Positions 55,005 to 64,000 of a stretch of DNA of 64,000 nucleotides are shown piece after piece. Every line of letters begins with the position of its first letter. Positions within the stretch are counted from its first letter, which is position 1. The notes beneath the pieces are model-generated. The model was not told where the DNA came from, ran no database searches, and worked only from the letters and a program-made list of their open reading frames with translations. Where the stretch lies: the NCBI GenBank assembly GCA_033398695.1, contig CM065814.1:78448358-78512357 (forward strand). The letters run 5' to 3'. Source of the stretch: Orobanche coerulescens. Taxonomy: Eukaryota; Streptophyta; Magnoliopsida; Lamiales; Orobanchaceae. A program made the position numbers and the translations under genes.

Positions 55005-58000
55005 TCATGCTCGGTTCCCTTCCACCAATTGACTAAGGAGTCTCTTCCTTGATCCCTGTAGATGTTCCATCCTTCCTGGATACATCATATGAGAAAACCA
55101 GTCTTCTGGGTGGGTTAGCCGTTCACCCTTCTGAATTTTGGATTTTAGCTTAATTTGAAGTGGGAGCTTTCCTTCTGCTTGGAGCCTTGAAAAATCCTTA
55201 GCAGCATCCTCCAACGTTTTGAAGTGATTATATATGGCCGAATCCCTGATGAGAATCCAAAAATATCTCATCATTTCATTCTGCTTCCATGCCTTCAACT
55301 CTTCAGCTGATGGTTGTATGTTTATTGGGAGTATGATTTCAGTAGGCTTCTGCACATTATTTTTCCAAGGGAAGTTGGGATCCTGGAACTCGGGACGAGA
55401 ACCAGTTACCCTATATCCTTTGGCTCCTTGACCTAGCCCGGGTCTGACTAGTCTTCCGATTACGGATGCAATACTATCGTCCAAGATGGCCTACATCTCC
55501 TTCTCCTTCTCCAATTGCCACCTCCTACCAGCCTCTCTCGCCTCTTTCCCCATTTGGGCATTATTAAGATCAGACACCTTACTGTCACTATCCCAAAGAA
55601 TATACATCGACTCGGCCTGTTTGGTCTTCAGATCTGAGAGGCAGTCCACTAGACTCGCAACTATTGCTGTAAGTTCATCAATTTTCTGATCATGAGCAGA
55701 TAGTTTTGATCCGGTGACTCCGAGGGTGGCTACCAGTGGCACTGAGGGCGGCTACAATCTTGGCTTCAGCAACTCGCAGCATTTCCTGTTCTTACTTCAG
55801 GATGCGCTCATGATGCTGCTTCAATTGATTAAGGGATTACCATAATATGTTGGGCATGAGGCGGAAAGCTTCTTCTACATCTTGCATGGACCTTTGTAGC
55901 TTTAGAAGTTCATCTTGAGCAGTCTCGCGCATCCTGTCGAACTTCTTACTGACATCATACAGGGCTTTGACAGTGTTCTGTAGGAATACGGTTTGGCGAC
56001 CAATTTGCTATAGTTACTCTATTCTCGCTTCTGTGCGGGGATAGTTGGGGTGAGCAAGTTTGGAGTCACATGGCTCTACAAGCTATTTGAGAGTAATATT
56101 ATAACGGGGCCTTTGAGGTTCTTCATCAGCTAGGAAATCCTCTTTTGATCCGGATGGGGATCATGTATGGATAGGAGTGGATACATGTTGGGGAGCAGGA
56201 ACTTCGGACGATTCCACTGATGGTGCTGTTGGGGAGACAGAGGGGACTGATTCCTCTTGTCTCTTGGATGATTCTGCAGTGTGGGGTACAGGAGGGACTG
56301 ATCACTCCTGTTGGCTCTCATCTACCGCTATTCCTTAGAAGGGCCTGAATCCTCCTATTGGACGGCGCGGGTCTCATATGCTCCGGACGGAAGGTCTAAT
56401 TCCTACGGGAGATGATGTTGGTGGTACATCAGAAGTCCCTTAGTTATCAGCATCCTTGAACTGAGCAAATTATTTCTCACGAGCCTCCTCGCAGCTCATC
56501 CTCAAACCTTTTTGAAGGTCATCATCATCTCCGTTTGAATCGTAATCTGAGTGATGGTTGGGGTTCCTAGGCTTGTCATCGGACTACGACATCAGTTTTA
56601 GTCGGGCCTTTTTCTTTTCTACAAAGTAAGATGTGATTAGTTCATGGCAAAAGGGATCATCCCATCTGATATAGACCTCGAAGTTCTGGGTGTCCATAAT
56701 TTCCTGAACGAATAACTCTTCCTACTTCCAGTCTTCCCAATTATATAGGGAGTCATATGGGGCGACCCTGTATGCTTTCCACACCTTGAATCATTCAAAT
56801 TCTTCTTCGATCTGGACTTGGAGGACTATGTTATTGATTACTTCCGTGGGGGAGGAACTCCGAACAGTAGTGGGTTCTATCGCCCGGTTGGTATCCTCTA
56901 CAGGTAAGAGAGCCTGTTGAGGAGAGGGATCCCTGACAGTGTGGGATTCCCTATCGGGAGAGGGACTCCTTACAGGGGTAAGGGGCATGTTAGGAGTGGT
57001 GATCATTGGCTCTGAAGGGCAACCGATTCACTAGCATCTTCCAGCTTGACAAACGTCTGGTCATACTTCATAGCCGTCACAGGCTCAGGATCTGTTGTTG
57101 GAGCAACCAGCATTTTTTCCATAAGGGTTGAACCCTGTGGGATAACTACTGCGGCAGATGGTGCAATAGGTGGAATTACCTCAGTGTTCACTATAGCTAC
57201 CGTAGGTGCTATTGGAACAGCTTCCAAATTCGAAGATTTCTTAATTTTCAGCTTCTTTTTCTTTTTCTCGACATCTGTCAGGAGCTGTTGTTGGGAACAT
57301 GTCTTTTCTTGCTGACATACTTCTTCTTGCTATCAACAAATTTGGATTTTGTCGAGTGATCAGTAACATCTCGGGGATCACTCGACGTTGGGAGGGTGAA
57401 TGGGTTTGGACTGTTGGTGAGAATTGGTGCCTTGTTGAAGACAGTCAGTTTGGAGCCATCGAGAAACTTCCCAGCAAGGATCTTTTTGGCATTGGGTGGA
57501 TGGTGTATGACACAACTGGTCAAGATATGATTAAGTATCAGGCCAAAAGACTTCGGGGAAGAATCTGGTTTTGACTCCTACTAAAGCCGTTTTAAGATTA
57601 TCTGGCACCAGTTGACCTTCTCTCCGGACATGATGGCCACCATCATCCGGAATCTCAAGCTAATGCACATATCGAACGCTCAAGACCTATTTTCGACAAC
57701 TCTGCAAAAAAAGTCATGTATATACAAATAAGGCTGGGTGATGTTCTTCTTATGGCAGAAAAGATGAACTTGCAACGGCTGAGAGTTCCCAGTGAACAAG
57801 TTCCAGCATGCCTTCAACAATCCATCAGACCCAGAAGATTTCAGTTCCTCCAATGTCAGACCATTGGATAGAAACTTGTACAGTCACTCGAGGAGTTCCC
57901 AGTAGATGGAGATCTCCTTCTCCTGGACGGTACTAACGACAACATTAAGGGCCGATCCCAATGTCTATGAAGAATTCCTCTACGATTTGCTCATCGTGGT

Positions 58001-58187
58001 TTTCAAGGTGCATACTACCCAAATGATAGAGACTGGTTTGCTTGACGCACGAGATGACTAAGTTCATGCAAGCCATGTACTCATGTTTACAAATTATACG
58101 CTCTTGCAGAACAAAGCGAGCAATTCGACCGTCAATGATCATGTCCTTCCTTTTCACTAAAAGAGATGAAGTTTGAGAAGAAGACAT
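55005..58187 (-). pseudogene. env-like region of Sirevirus F, broken
   Basis: The best-preserved part is 55005-55484: about 159 residues including YRVTGSRPEFQDPNFPWKNNVQ, MMRYFWILIRDSAIYNHFKTL and KSKIQKGERLTHPEDW, aligned block for block with E at 40200-40600. Upstream (55491-55742) is a coiled-coil part (KIDELTAIVASLVDCLSDLKTKQAESM), then Pro/Ser/acidic low-complexity fragments to 57520. The N-terminal part near 57945-58187 reads MSSSQTSSLLVKRKDMIIDGR and IVEEFFIDI, matching E's N-terminus. Several stops and frame changes. The function is unknown; no envelope-like membrane anchor is visible. Confidence 0.7.
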
Positions 58188-58700
58188 ATTCGCATAGATA
58201 AGAAAGAATGTAGGTTAAGAGTTTGAAATTATGTAGGTTGTATGATGTAGGATCGATAATTATACAGAAAGCGTAAAGAGTCTTTGGATCAACAAGCCCA
58301 TTTATAGTTACAGTGTAGTGTCAGATATAAGGGATGGGAACCGTCTTTGTATGAACATACATGATGAATTTAGATGTAACTGGTACGTCTAATCCATCAG
58401 TTTTTAAAATTAATGACCAGTCCCACTTCTAACATAGTTAGGCTTCCACTATTGCATGATACTACGACTTGAATTTTGAAATCACGGGTTTTAAGGGATA
58501 AATCGTTTTAAATTCAGACAATGCACGTGGACTAGAAATAATTTGTAAACCATAAGAGTATGAATTTAAATACGCCTAAAATATTAATTGAAATTCTACA
58601 GTATATGTGCTATATCCATGAAAATACATTGTTCCTTATTAAAAGGTAAATAGAGAATTCAATTCTTGTAGCAATTTTGTAATAATACTATATTCTTGGG
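58188..58700 (-). other. non-coding spacer upstream of env-like region, Sirevirus F
   Basis: AT-rich, no gene. On the minus strand aactataaatgggc (about 58297-58310) could be a TATA box for the env-like transcript, comparable to 37412 in E. Confidence 0.4.
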
Positions 58701-58703
58701 TCA

Positions 58704-58858
58704 TACTGTGTTCCCCCTTAATTAATGCACACATCGTCTGTAGGAAGGTAATAATGCCTTCTTCCTACAGTAAGGATATAACTTGGAGTTCTGAGCATAC
58801 GATTAATTAAAGTGTACACTGTGTTCATGGGTCTTACAGCATTCCCCCTCAATTGATG
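58704..58858 (-). promoter_or_regulatory. repeated polypurine tracts after pol of Sirevirus F
   Basis: Minus strand units ttgagggggaatgctg (58843-58858) and ttaagggggaacacag (58701-58716), each followed by a gaccca text. They match the repeated PPTs of E. Confidence 0.8.
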
Positions 58859-58899
58859 AGTAGAATGTAAAAACTTACAGGGAGTCGAGCTGTAGAATT

Positions 58900-59440
58900 C
58901 CCAATTCTTGGCATAGCATACAAAACCTGGTGGTGCTGAGAGTTTTGTAAAGATGTCGGCTAACTAAACATCTGTATGAATCTTCTCGATCTGAACATCT
59001 TTATTCTCAACATGATTCCAAATGAAATGATGCTTCATATCAATATGATTAGTCCTCGAGTGAAATACAGGTATGTGCGTGATTGCTATTGCACTTGTGC
59101 TATCGAAATTGATTGGAGTCTCTCTTGCATTGATGCCATAGTCTTGCATCTGCTGTTGCATCCATAGAATTTGCATAGAGCAACTTCCAGCAGCATAGTA
59201 TTCCAACCCAACTGTAGAAAGCGAGTTGGCCAATTATTTCTTACTGAACCATGACACAAGTCTTGGTCCAAGTAAGTGACAAGTCCCGCTCGTACTCTTC
59301 CTATCCAACTTAAAGCCTCCGAGATTCAAGTCGTTGTAGCCTACAAAATCAAATCCTTCTTTCTTAAGATACCACAATCCTACATCGATTGGTCCTTTCA
59401 TGTACTTAAGGATTCGTTTGGCTATGGTGAAGTGTGACTC
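58900..59440 (-). pseudogene. pol: RNase H of Sirevirus F
   Basis: Minus strand: the first Asp block near 59350-59290, then ANSLSTVGLEYYAAGS (Glu kept, but SES-type residues changed), NFDSTSAIAITH (Asp), and NHVENKDVQIEKIHTDV, followed by a stop and the FTK-type end. Parallel to E at 36192-36788. Confidence 0.85.
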
Positions 59441-60600
59441 TTTAGGTGCTACCTGATACCGAGCACATACTCATGCAGCAAATTGTATATTGGACCTGCT
59501 GGTTGTTAGGTATAGAAGTGAGCCTATAAGCTTCCTATAGAGTGATTGATCAACCGGCTTTCCATCTTCATCAACACGTATCTTTGTGGAAGTGCTCATG
59601 GGTATGGACGATGATTTAGAAGTTTTCATCCCGAACTTGTTGAGCAGCTCCTTGATGTATTTCTCCTGGTTGACAAATATACCTGTAGGAAGTTGTTTCA
59701 CCTGCAATCCTAAAAAATAGCCAAGCTCCCCCATCATACTCATTTCAAATTTGCTTTGCATGAGATGAAAGAACTTTTGACATAAAGCAAGGTTATTTGA
59801 ACCAAAAATAATATCATCTACGTATATTTGGACCATGAAAAGATCGTAACCTTTCTATATATTAAAGAGGGTTTTATTAACTGAACCTTTCTCAAATCTG
59901 TTATTGATGACATACAGTAACCGGGTATCGTACCAGGCCCTTGGTGCTCGCTTGAGTCCGTACAGTACTTTTCTTAGCCTGTATACAAGGTCTCCATTTT
60001 TCGTGTTGGCAAACCCTGGAGGTTGTTCAAGATATACTTCTTCGGCTAGGTCTACAATTAGGAATGCGCTCTTAACGTCCATTTGGTAAACAATAAAGTT
60101 CTTGTGAGCAGCAAACGCTAAGAATATCCTAATGGCTTCTAGTAAAGCTACATGGGCAGAGGTTTCGTCATAATCTATTCCCTCTTCCTGTCTGTACCCT
60201 TGGGAAACTAATCTGGATTTGTTCCTTTTAAAAAGTCCATTTTTGTCCTTTTATTTCGGAATACCCATTTGTTTACTATGCTGCTTGATGGGTTGGTCTA
60301 GGAACTAGGTACCAAACATTAGTTCTTTCGAAACTGTTGAGCTCTTTTTCCAAGGAAGTTATCTAGTTAGAATTTCTGAGAGCCTCATTGGACGAAAATG
60401 GTTCAGACTGGGCTAGGAATATAGCTAGAGTGCACATAGCAAGTCTTCTAAGTTCAGCTTTGGATTTCCATACAGGGAATCGAAAAATTTCATTTGTCTC
60501 TTCATGTGCACAAAGTGTACTCTGTATTTTTCTATGGGTGTTCACACAAGCATCGATATCTCCAATTATTAACTCCTGGGGTAATCTCTCAACCACCTCC
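59441..60600 (-). pseudogene. pol: reverse transcriptase of Sirevirus F
   Basis: Minus strand: a linker with LPQELIIGDIDACVNTHRK, then [54 protein letters not shown], then VQIYVDDIIFGSNNLALCQKF with the catalytic YVDD kept, and MSMMGELGYFLGLQVKQLPTG to QSLYRKLIGSLLYL. Stops and frame changes near 60360, 60240 and 59855 break it. Confidence 0.87.
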
Positions 60601-60829
60601 TGTCTGGTTCTAGTTCGGCATCCCGTGCTATATCCTGATGAACTGTACCCTCAGCTTCAGCTTCTACAACACCGAATTTGACTGCTTCTGGTCTTATAGT
60701 GGTGGGATTAATTTCTAGGTCTAGGACAGATTCTATTGGAGTCTGGGGGATTTCATCAATGGATAGAGTCTGAATACCATGGGTTAGGTCTTCTATTCCT
60801 GTAGGGTCACAATGGGGTTCATCAAATAC

Positions 60830-61660
60830 CACATGGACGGATTCCTCTATTGTCAGCTTCCATTTGTTAAAAATCCTGAATGCCTTGCTGACATCAGAGT
60901 ATAAAAAATGCCCTCATCCGACTTTTCATCGAATGTCTTCAGTTTATCCTTCCCATTATTGAGCATGTAACACCTGCATCCAAATGTATGAAAGTATACA
61001 AGCATTGGAGTTTTGTTGTTCCATACCTCGTATGCTATTTTGTTTTGATGCGTGTTGATGATATAGCGGTTTTATGTATAGCATGTTGTATTTGTTGCTT
61101 CTCCACAGAAACGCTGCGGCAACTTGCTTGCGGCTAACATGGTTCTTGTTGCTTCTTTCAGCATCTTGTTCTTTCTCTTGCCAACACCATTTTGTTGAGA
61201 AGTTCGGGCTGCTGAGTATTTGTGCTGTATCCCATTGTCCGGATGGTATTGCTCTATAAAGCGATTTGTGAATTTTGTGCCTCTATCAGGACGAATGAAT
61301 ACAATACACAACCCTTTCTCATTTTGTATCTCTTTCAGGTGTTCCGGCAACTTTGTGGTAGTTTCTTTCTTCTTATTCAGGAAGATAGTTCAAGCATACC
61401 TGGAAAAATTATCAACAACAACAAGATAATATTTCTTGCTTCCCAGGCTGACAGGGTATACAGGACCATAGAGATCCATATGTAGCAAATCCAGGACCCT
61501 CTGGGTGGAAAGGTATGACTTGCTCTTCAGGGAGGTCTTGACCTGTTTGTCTTTTTGACAGGATCCACAGACACTGTTTTTATGAAATGAGATATCGGTC
61601 AAGCCTCTGACAATTCCCTATCGAGCTAGCTTGTTGATGGTCTTGAAATTAATGTGCGAC
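60830..61660 (-). pseudogene. pol: integrase of Sirevirus F
   Basis: Minus strand: zinc-module Cys pair in VCGSCQKDKQVK, core LHMDLYGPVYPVSLGSKKYY, LVVVDNFSRYA, IRPDRGTKFTNRFIEQY (the usual S-D is P-D, Asp kept) and ARTSQQNGVGKRKNKMLKEA, where the usual A-E-R reads G-K-R so the catalytic Glu is replaced by Lys. Together with a stop after SRYA, this copy is inactive. Confidence 0.85.
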
Positions 61661-62090
61661 ATCCTCTTGTGCCAAAGCCAGCTCTGATCTGCAGTGCCTT
61701 TGGCAACAAAACAAGAAATTATAGAACTAGTGGGTTTCGAGTCAGCAATATACATGTTACCTGACTGGCTTCCTGTAAGGACAACTTGCTAGGTCTTGGT
61801 GTCCTTCACCCTACAGTGATCTACATAGAATTTGATCGAGAACCGTTTGTCACAAAACTGGCTAATGCTAAGTAAATTATACTGTAGTCCTTCAACATAG
61901 GCTACGTCGATGACTTTGAATTTTCCTACAAATAAGGTTCCTTTCCCTCTTGTTCTTCCATTGGATTTGTCACTGAATCGCACCTTTGGATCATGACCTT
62001 CTACATAGACTGGAAGCTTGATGATATCTCCTGTCATGTGGCGAGAACATCCGCCATCAAAATACCAGATGTCATTCTCCTTGATATCCT
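61661..62090 (-). pseudogene. pol: protease and pre-integrase region of Sirevirus F
   Basis: Minus strand: DIWYFDGGCSRHMTGD, with Gly in place of the active-site Ser (E has Ile at the same place), then VAYVEGLQYNLLSISQFCDK, VVLTGSQSGNMYI and QSWLWHKRMSHINFKTINKLA. A TAG near 61790 interrupts it. Confidence 0.85.
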
Positions 62091-62255
62091 GTAATAAAAA
62101 AGATTAATTAGATTTAGTTCCCCTTTGATTTTTGGATCCTTGGTTATTAGTGCCTTTAAGTATCCATATTTTCCTGACGACAATGGGTTTGTTGTAGGTT
62201 GCATTTGGTCCTATTTTGCGAGATTTACGTGGGGCAGACACGTAACTGCTGTAAG

Positions 62256-62418
62256 TAGGGGTGGCCCATGAACCGAACGTTCGCGAACTGTTCATGAAAA
62301 AGCTCGGTCAACAGTCAGTTCGAGTTCGGTTTGACCGAACCGAACATGTTCGAGTATATTTGAATCGAACATCGAACATTTTATATATTGATCGGGTGTT
62401 CGCGGACTGTTCGCGAAC

Positions 62419-62471
<53 letters not shown>

Positions 62472-62730
62472 GGCACGAACAGAAACAATTGAACACAAAC
62501 GAACCAAACGAACGAACAGAACAATTGAACACAAACGAACAAAGCGTATGAACAGAACAATTGAATACAAACGAACCGAACACGAACAATAAAAAATATG
62601 TCGAATCGAACTCGAACACTAATTTGTAATGTTCGTCGAACATGAATACGAACCGAACACTTCACGAACCAAATGAAAGAACGGTCAATAACACCAAAAG
62701 CTCGGTTTGTTCGGTTCGTGTCCACCCCTA
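62256..62730. mobile_element. hAT-type MITE, 475 bp
   Basis: Terminal inverted repeats taggggtggcccatgaaccg and, at the other end, cggttcgtgtccacccct plus a, flanked by a perfect 8-bp target duplication gctgtaag (62248-62255 and 62731-62738). The 8-bp duplication and the c/taggggtgg ends are hAT hallmarks. No transposase. The interior is rich in gttcg/cgaac repeats and holds an (AT)n microsatellite at 62422-62467. Inserted in the gag linker of element F. Confidence 0.93.
62422..62467. repeat. (AT)n microsatellite inside the MITE
   Basis: About 23 uninterrupted ta units. Confidence 0.95.
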
Positions 62731-63987
62731 GCTGTAAGCATGATTATTATGCATGTAAAATATGGTGCTTTGGCTCCCGTACGGTTGCCATCTTGTAGGA
62801 GGAAGCATCTTCATCGGCCTAGTTGCTTGCCTTGTGGGTTTCCAATTAGATTCTCATATTTGTTGTTGATAGAACTGCACGGCAAACTGCTTAGGGGATG
62901 AATATTTGGCTTCGTGTACCGAGTATCTAGGCATTATACTATTGATAGTACTGAGGTTCATACCTTTGATACTTAGGTCCACCCTTCCTTCTGGCCGGGT
63001 GCTGATGCTGTTGGTATGCTCTAGGAGCATGCTGTTGATTATTGGCATTGCGTCTTACAAGTCTATGAGGTTGGGGTTTCCACTGCTTATAATATGAGCT
63101 TGGAGGCGGAATGACAGTCTTTGCTATCCGAGAAGGGGCAGCTGTGATCTTTACAGGACTTGGAGCTTCTTCGGGTTCTAGAATGGATTCCACTCCCTTG
63201 ACAAACACCTTACTAGTTTTGCCTTTGTGGGAGAATGAGTCATATCCTAAGCCACGTTTGTCGTGGGCATGCTGCCTAGTGCTTAGAATGTCATTCATCC
63301 TCCTCAATGATTTCTCAAAGGACTTAAGAATGGTCTCGAGTTCTCCTTCTCTTTTCTCGAGAAGCTGTATCTTATCTTCTAACAAAGCATAATCATTTGT
63401 CTTGCAATTACTATGAGTTTTTACCTCATTTAGTTTGGTTGCAAGTTGATGATTGCTTTCCATGAGTTTTTCATGAATGATCTTGCTGTTTTCACAATCC
63501 ATAGACATGTTTTCATAGTTATTTTTCATCAAGTCATTTTCGTCCTTCAACTCTAAATTTGAAATAGAGAGTTGTAGGCTTTCTTGTTTAAGCATCTCAT
63601 GGGCTTTCTGAATGGTTCTAAACTCATTCATCCTATTTTCAAAAGTGCGTTATGCATTAATAAGAGTAGCTGAGGTTGAGCTTACCTCATCCTCACTGTC
63701 TTCATCATCATCTTCTTCTTTGGCCATAAAACACATATATGCTTTACCTTCGATTTCATCATTGGAGGAGTCACTATCGGTAATTGTCTGTAGGCACTCC
63801 TCTATTTTGGTTGATGCGGGAGAGGCTTCTGATTCTCCGATCAGGGCCTTGAGCTTGTTACGCCAAAATGCATTTCCTCGTCCTTTTCTTGTTGCTCGGG
63901 TTCGGGCAACTTCTGTGCTTTCAAAATCTAGTGATTTTCTGGATCTGATTCAGGTTAAAAATCGACTGATTCTTTGTAGAATCAACC

Positions 63988-63999
63988 TCTCTGATACCA
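63988..63999 (-). promoter_or_regulatory. primer-binding site of Sirevirus F
   Basis: Minus strand tggtatcagaga matches 11 of 12 bases of the complement of the initiator-Met tRNA 3' end. Its position at the window edge, 5' of gag, implies that F's 5' LTR starts right after base 64000. Confidence 0.75.
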
Positions 64000-64000
64000 C

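Larger units (their letters stand above)
62104..63987 (-). pseudogene. gag: gag of Sirevirus F, N-terminal half missing, split by a MITE
   Basis: Minus strand from about 63930: RTRATRKGRGNAFWRNKLKA, the acidic SDSSNDEIEGKAYMCFMA and EEDDDEDSEDEV, a TAA near 63650, then a 230-codon open frame (63631-62939) with long coiled coil (LEKREGELETILKSFEKSL) and a Gln/His/Arg-rich end. The rest continues after the MITE to 62104. Compared with E, the capsid core and CCHC knuckle are absent: only about 60 bases separate the primer site from the middle of gag. Confidence 0.8.
52885..64000 (-). mobile_element. Sirevirus-type Ty1-copia element F, minus strand
   Basis: Read right to left: a Met-tRNA primer site at the window edge, gag, protease, integrase, RT, RNase H, two spaced PPTs, env-like region, a PPT-like sequence and a 3' LTR. 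The same gene order and family as element E in opposite orientation. The 5' LTR is just outside the window. Interrupted by a MITE at 62256-62730. The left limit is approximate. Many stops. Confidence 0.85.

Noticed and set aside
57046..57574. Plus-strand frames opposite the env-like region of F
   Set aside because: Shadows of the minus-strand env-like gene; no independent motif.
62292..62725. Several open frames with long Tyr-Ile runs
   Set aside because: Created by the (AT)n tract inside the MITE.

Overview
This window is plant DNA, most likely from an angiosperm with a large, transposon-rich genome (probably a eudicot; the species cannot be told from the sequence). I see no ordinary host gene in its own context, no tRNA or rRNA gene and no CRISPR array. 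Nearly every base belongs to LTR retrotransposons of four lineages: Athila/Tat-type Ty3-gypsy, Tekay/Del-type Ty3-gypsy with a chromodomain, Tat-type Ty3-gypsy on the minus strand, and Sirevirus-type Ty1-copia. One hAT-type MITE is also present.

Layout. 1-9616 and 26372-26883 are an Athila/Tat-lineage element (plus strand) whose 5' LTR lies left of the window. Its gag-pol is decayed. Between integrase and the 3' LTR, where this lineage often has an env-like gene, it carries two intact ORFs: a 181-residue basic zinc-finger protein resembling the nucleic-acid-binding cysteine-rich proteins of carlaviruses (5539-6084), and a 215-residue homologue of the plant cytokinin-activating enzyme LONELY GUY (6396-7043) with a TATA box about 80 bp upstream. 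The 3' LTR is split by Tekay-like element A (9617-26366, TSD ttttt). A's 5' LTR is split by Tekay-like element B (11334-19589, TSD gtgtt). A encodes only a damaged gag and B nothing recognisable, so both are non-autonomous. The Athila element sits in a minus-strand Tat element (26884-28563: LTR, PBS and a truncated leader ORF), which itself interrupts the gag of Sirevirus E (28564-41485, plus). E also contains D (29930-33189), a deleted Tekay element. The left-hand nest is thus five levels deep.

E's 3' LTR runs into a minus-strand Tekay LTR (G, 41486-about 43890) fused head to head with the 5' LTR of a nearly complete Tekay element C (about 43891-52379; gag, PR, RT, RNase H, IN, chromodomain, all with stops). 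A gag-protease scrap follows (52384-52877). Sirevirus F then runs on the minus strand to its primer-binding site at the last bases of the window, so E and F point tail to tail. F carries a 475-bp MITE with an 8-bp TSD.

Most notable. (1) The two-gene cassette in the Athila-like element joins a virus-like zinc-finger protein to a cytokinin-activating enzyme; both frames are open although pol has about ten lesions and a changed RT catalytic residue. (2) Dense arrays of short GC-rich palindromes, of two types (GCCGCGGC core or TAGCGYRCGCTA), lie just upstream of the TATA region in LTRs of different lineages; they look like an exchangeable promoter module, and the inverted G/C junction falls inside one.

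Limits: lineage and family calls rest on motifs and gene order read by eye. LTR ends marked approximate were not confirmed by alignment, and damaged gene limits are rounded to the recognisable domain.
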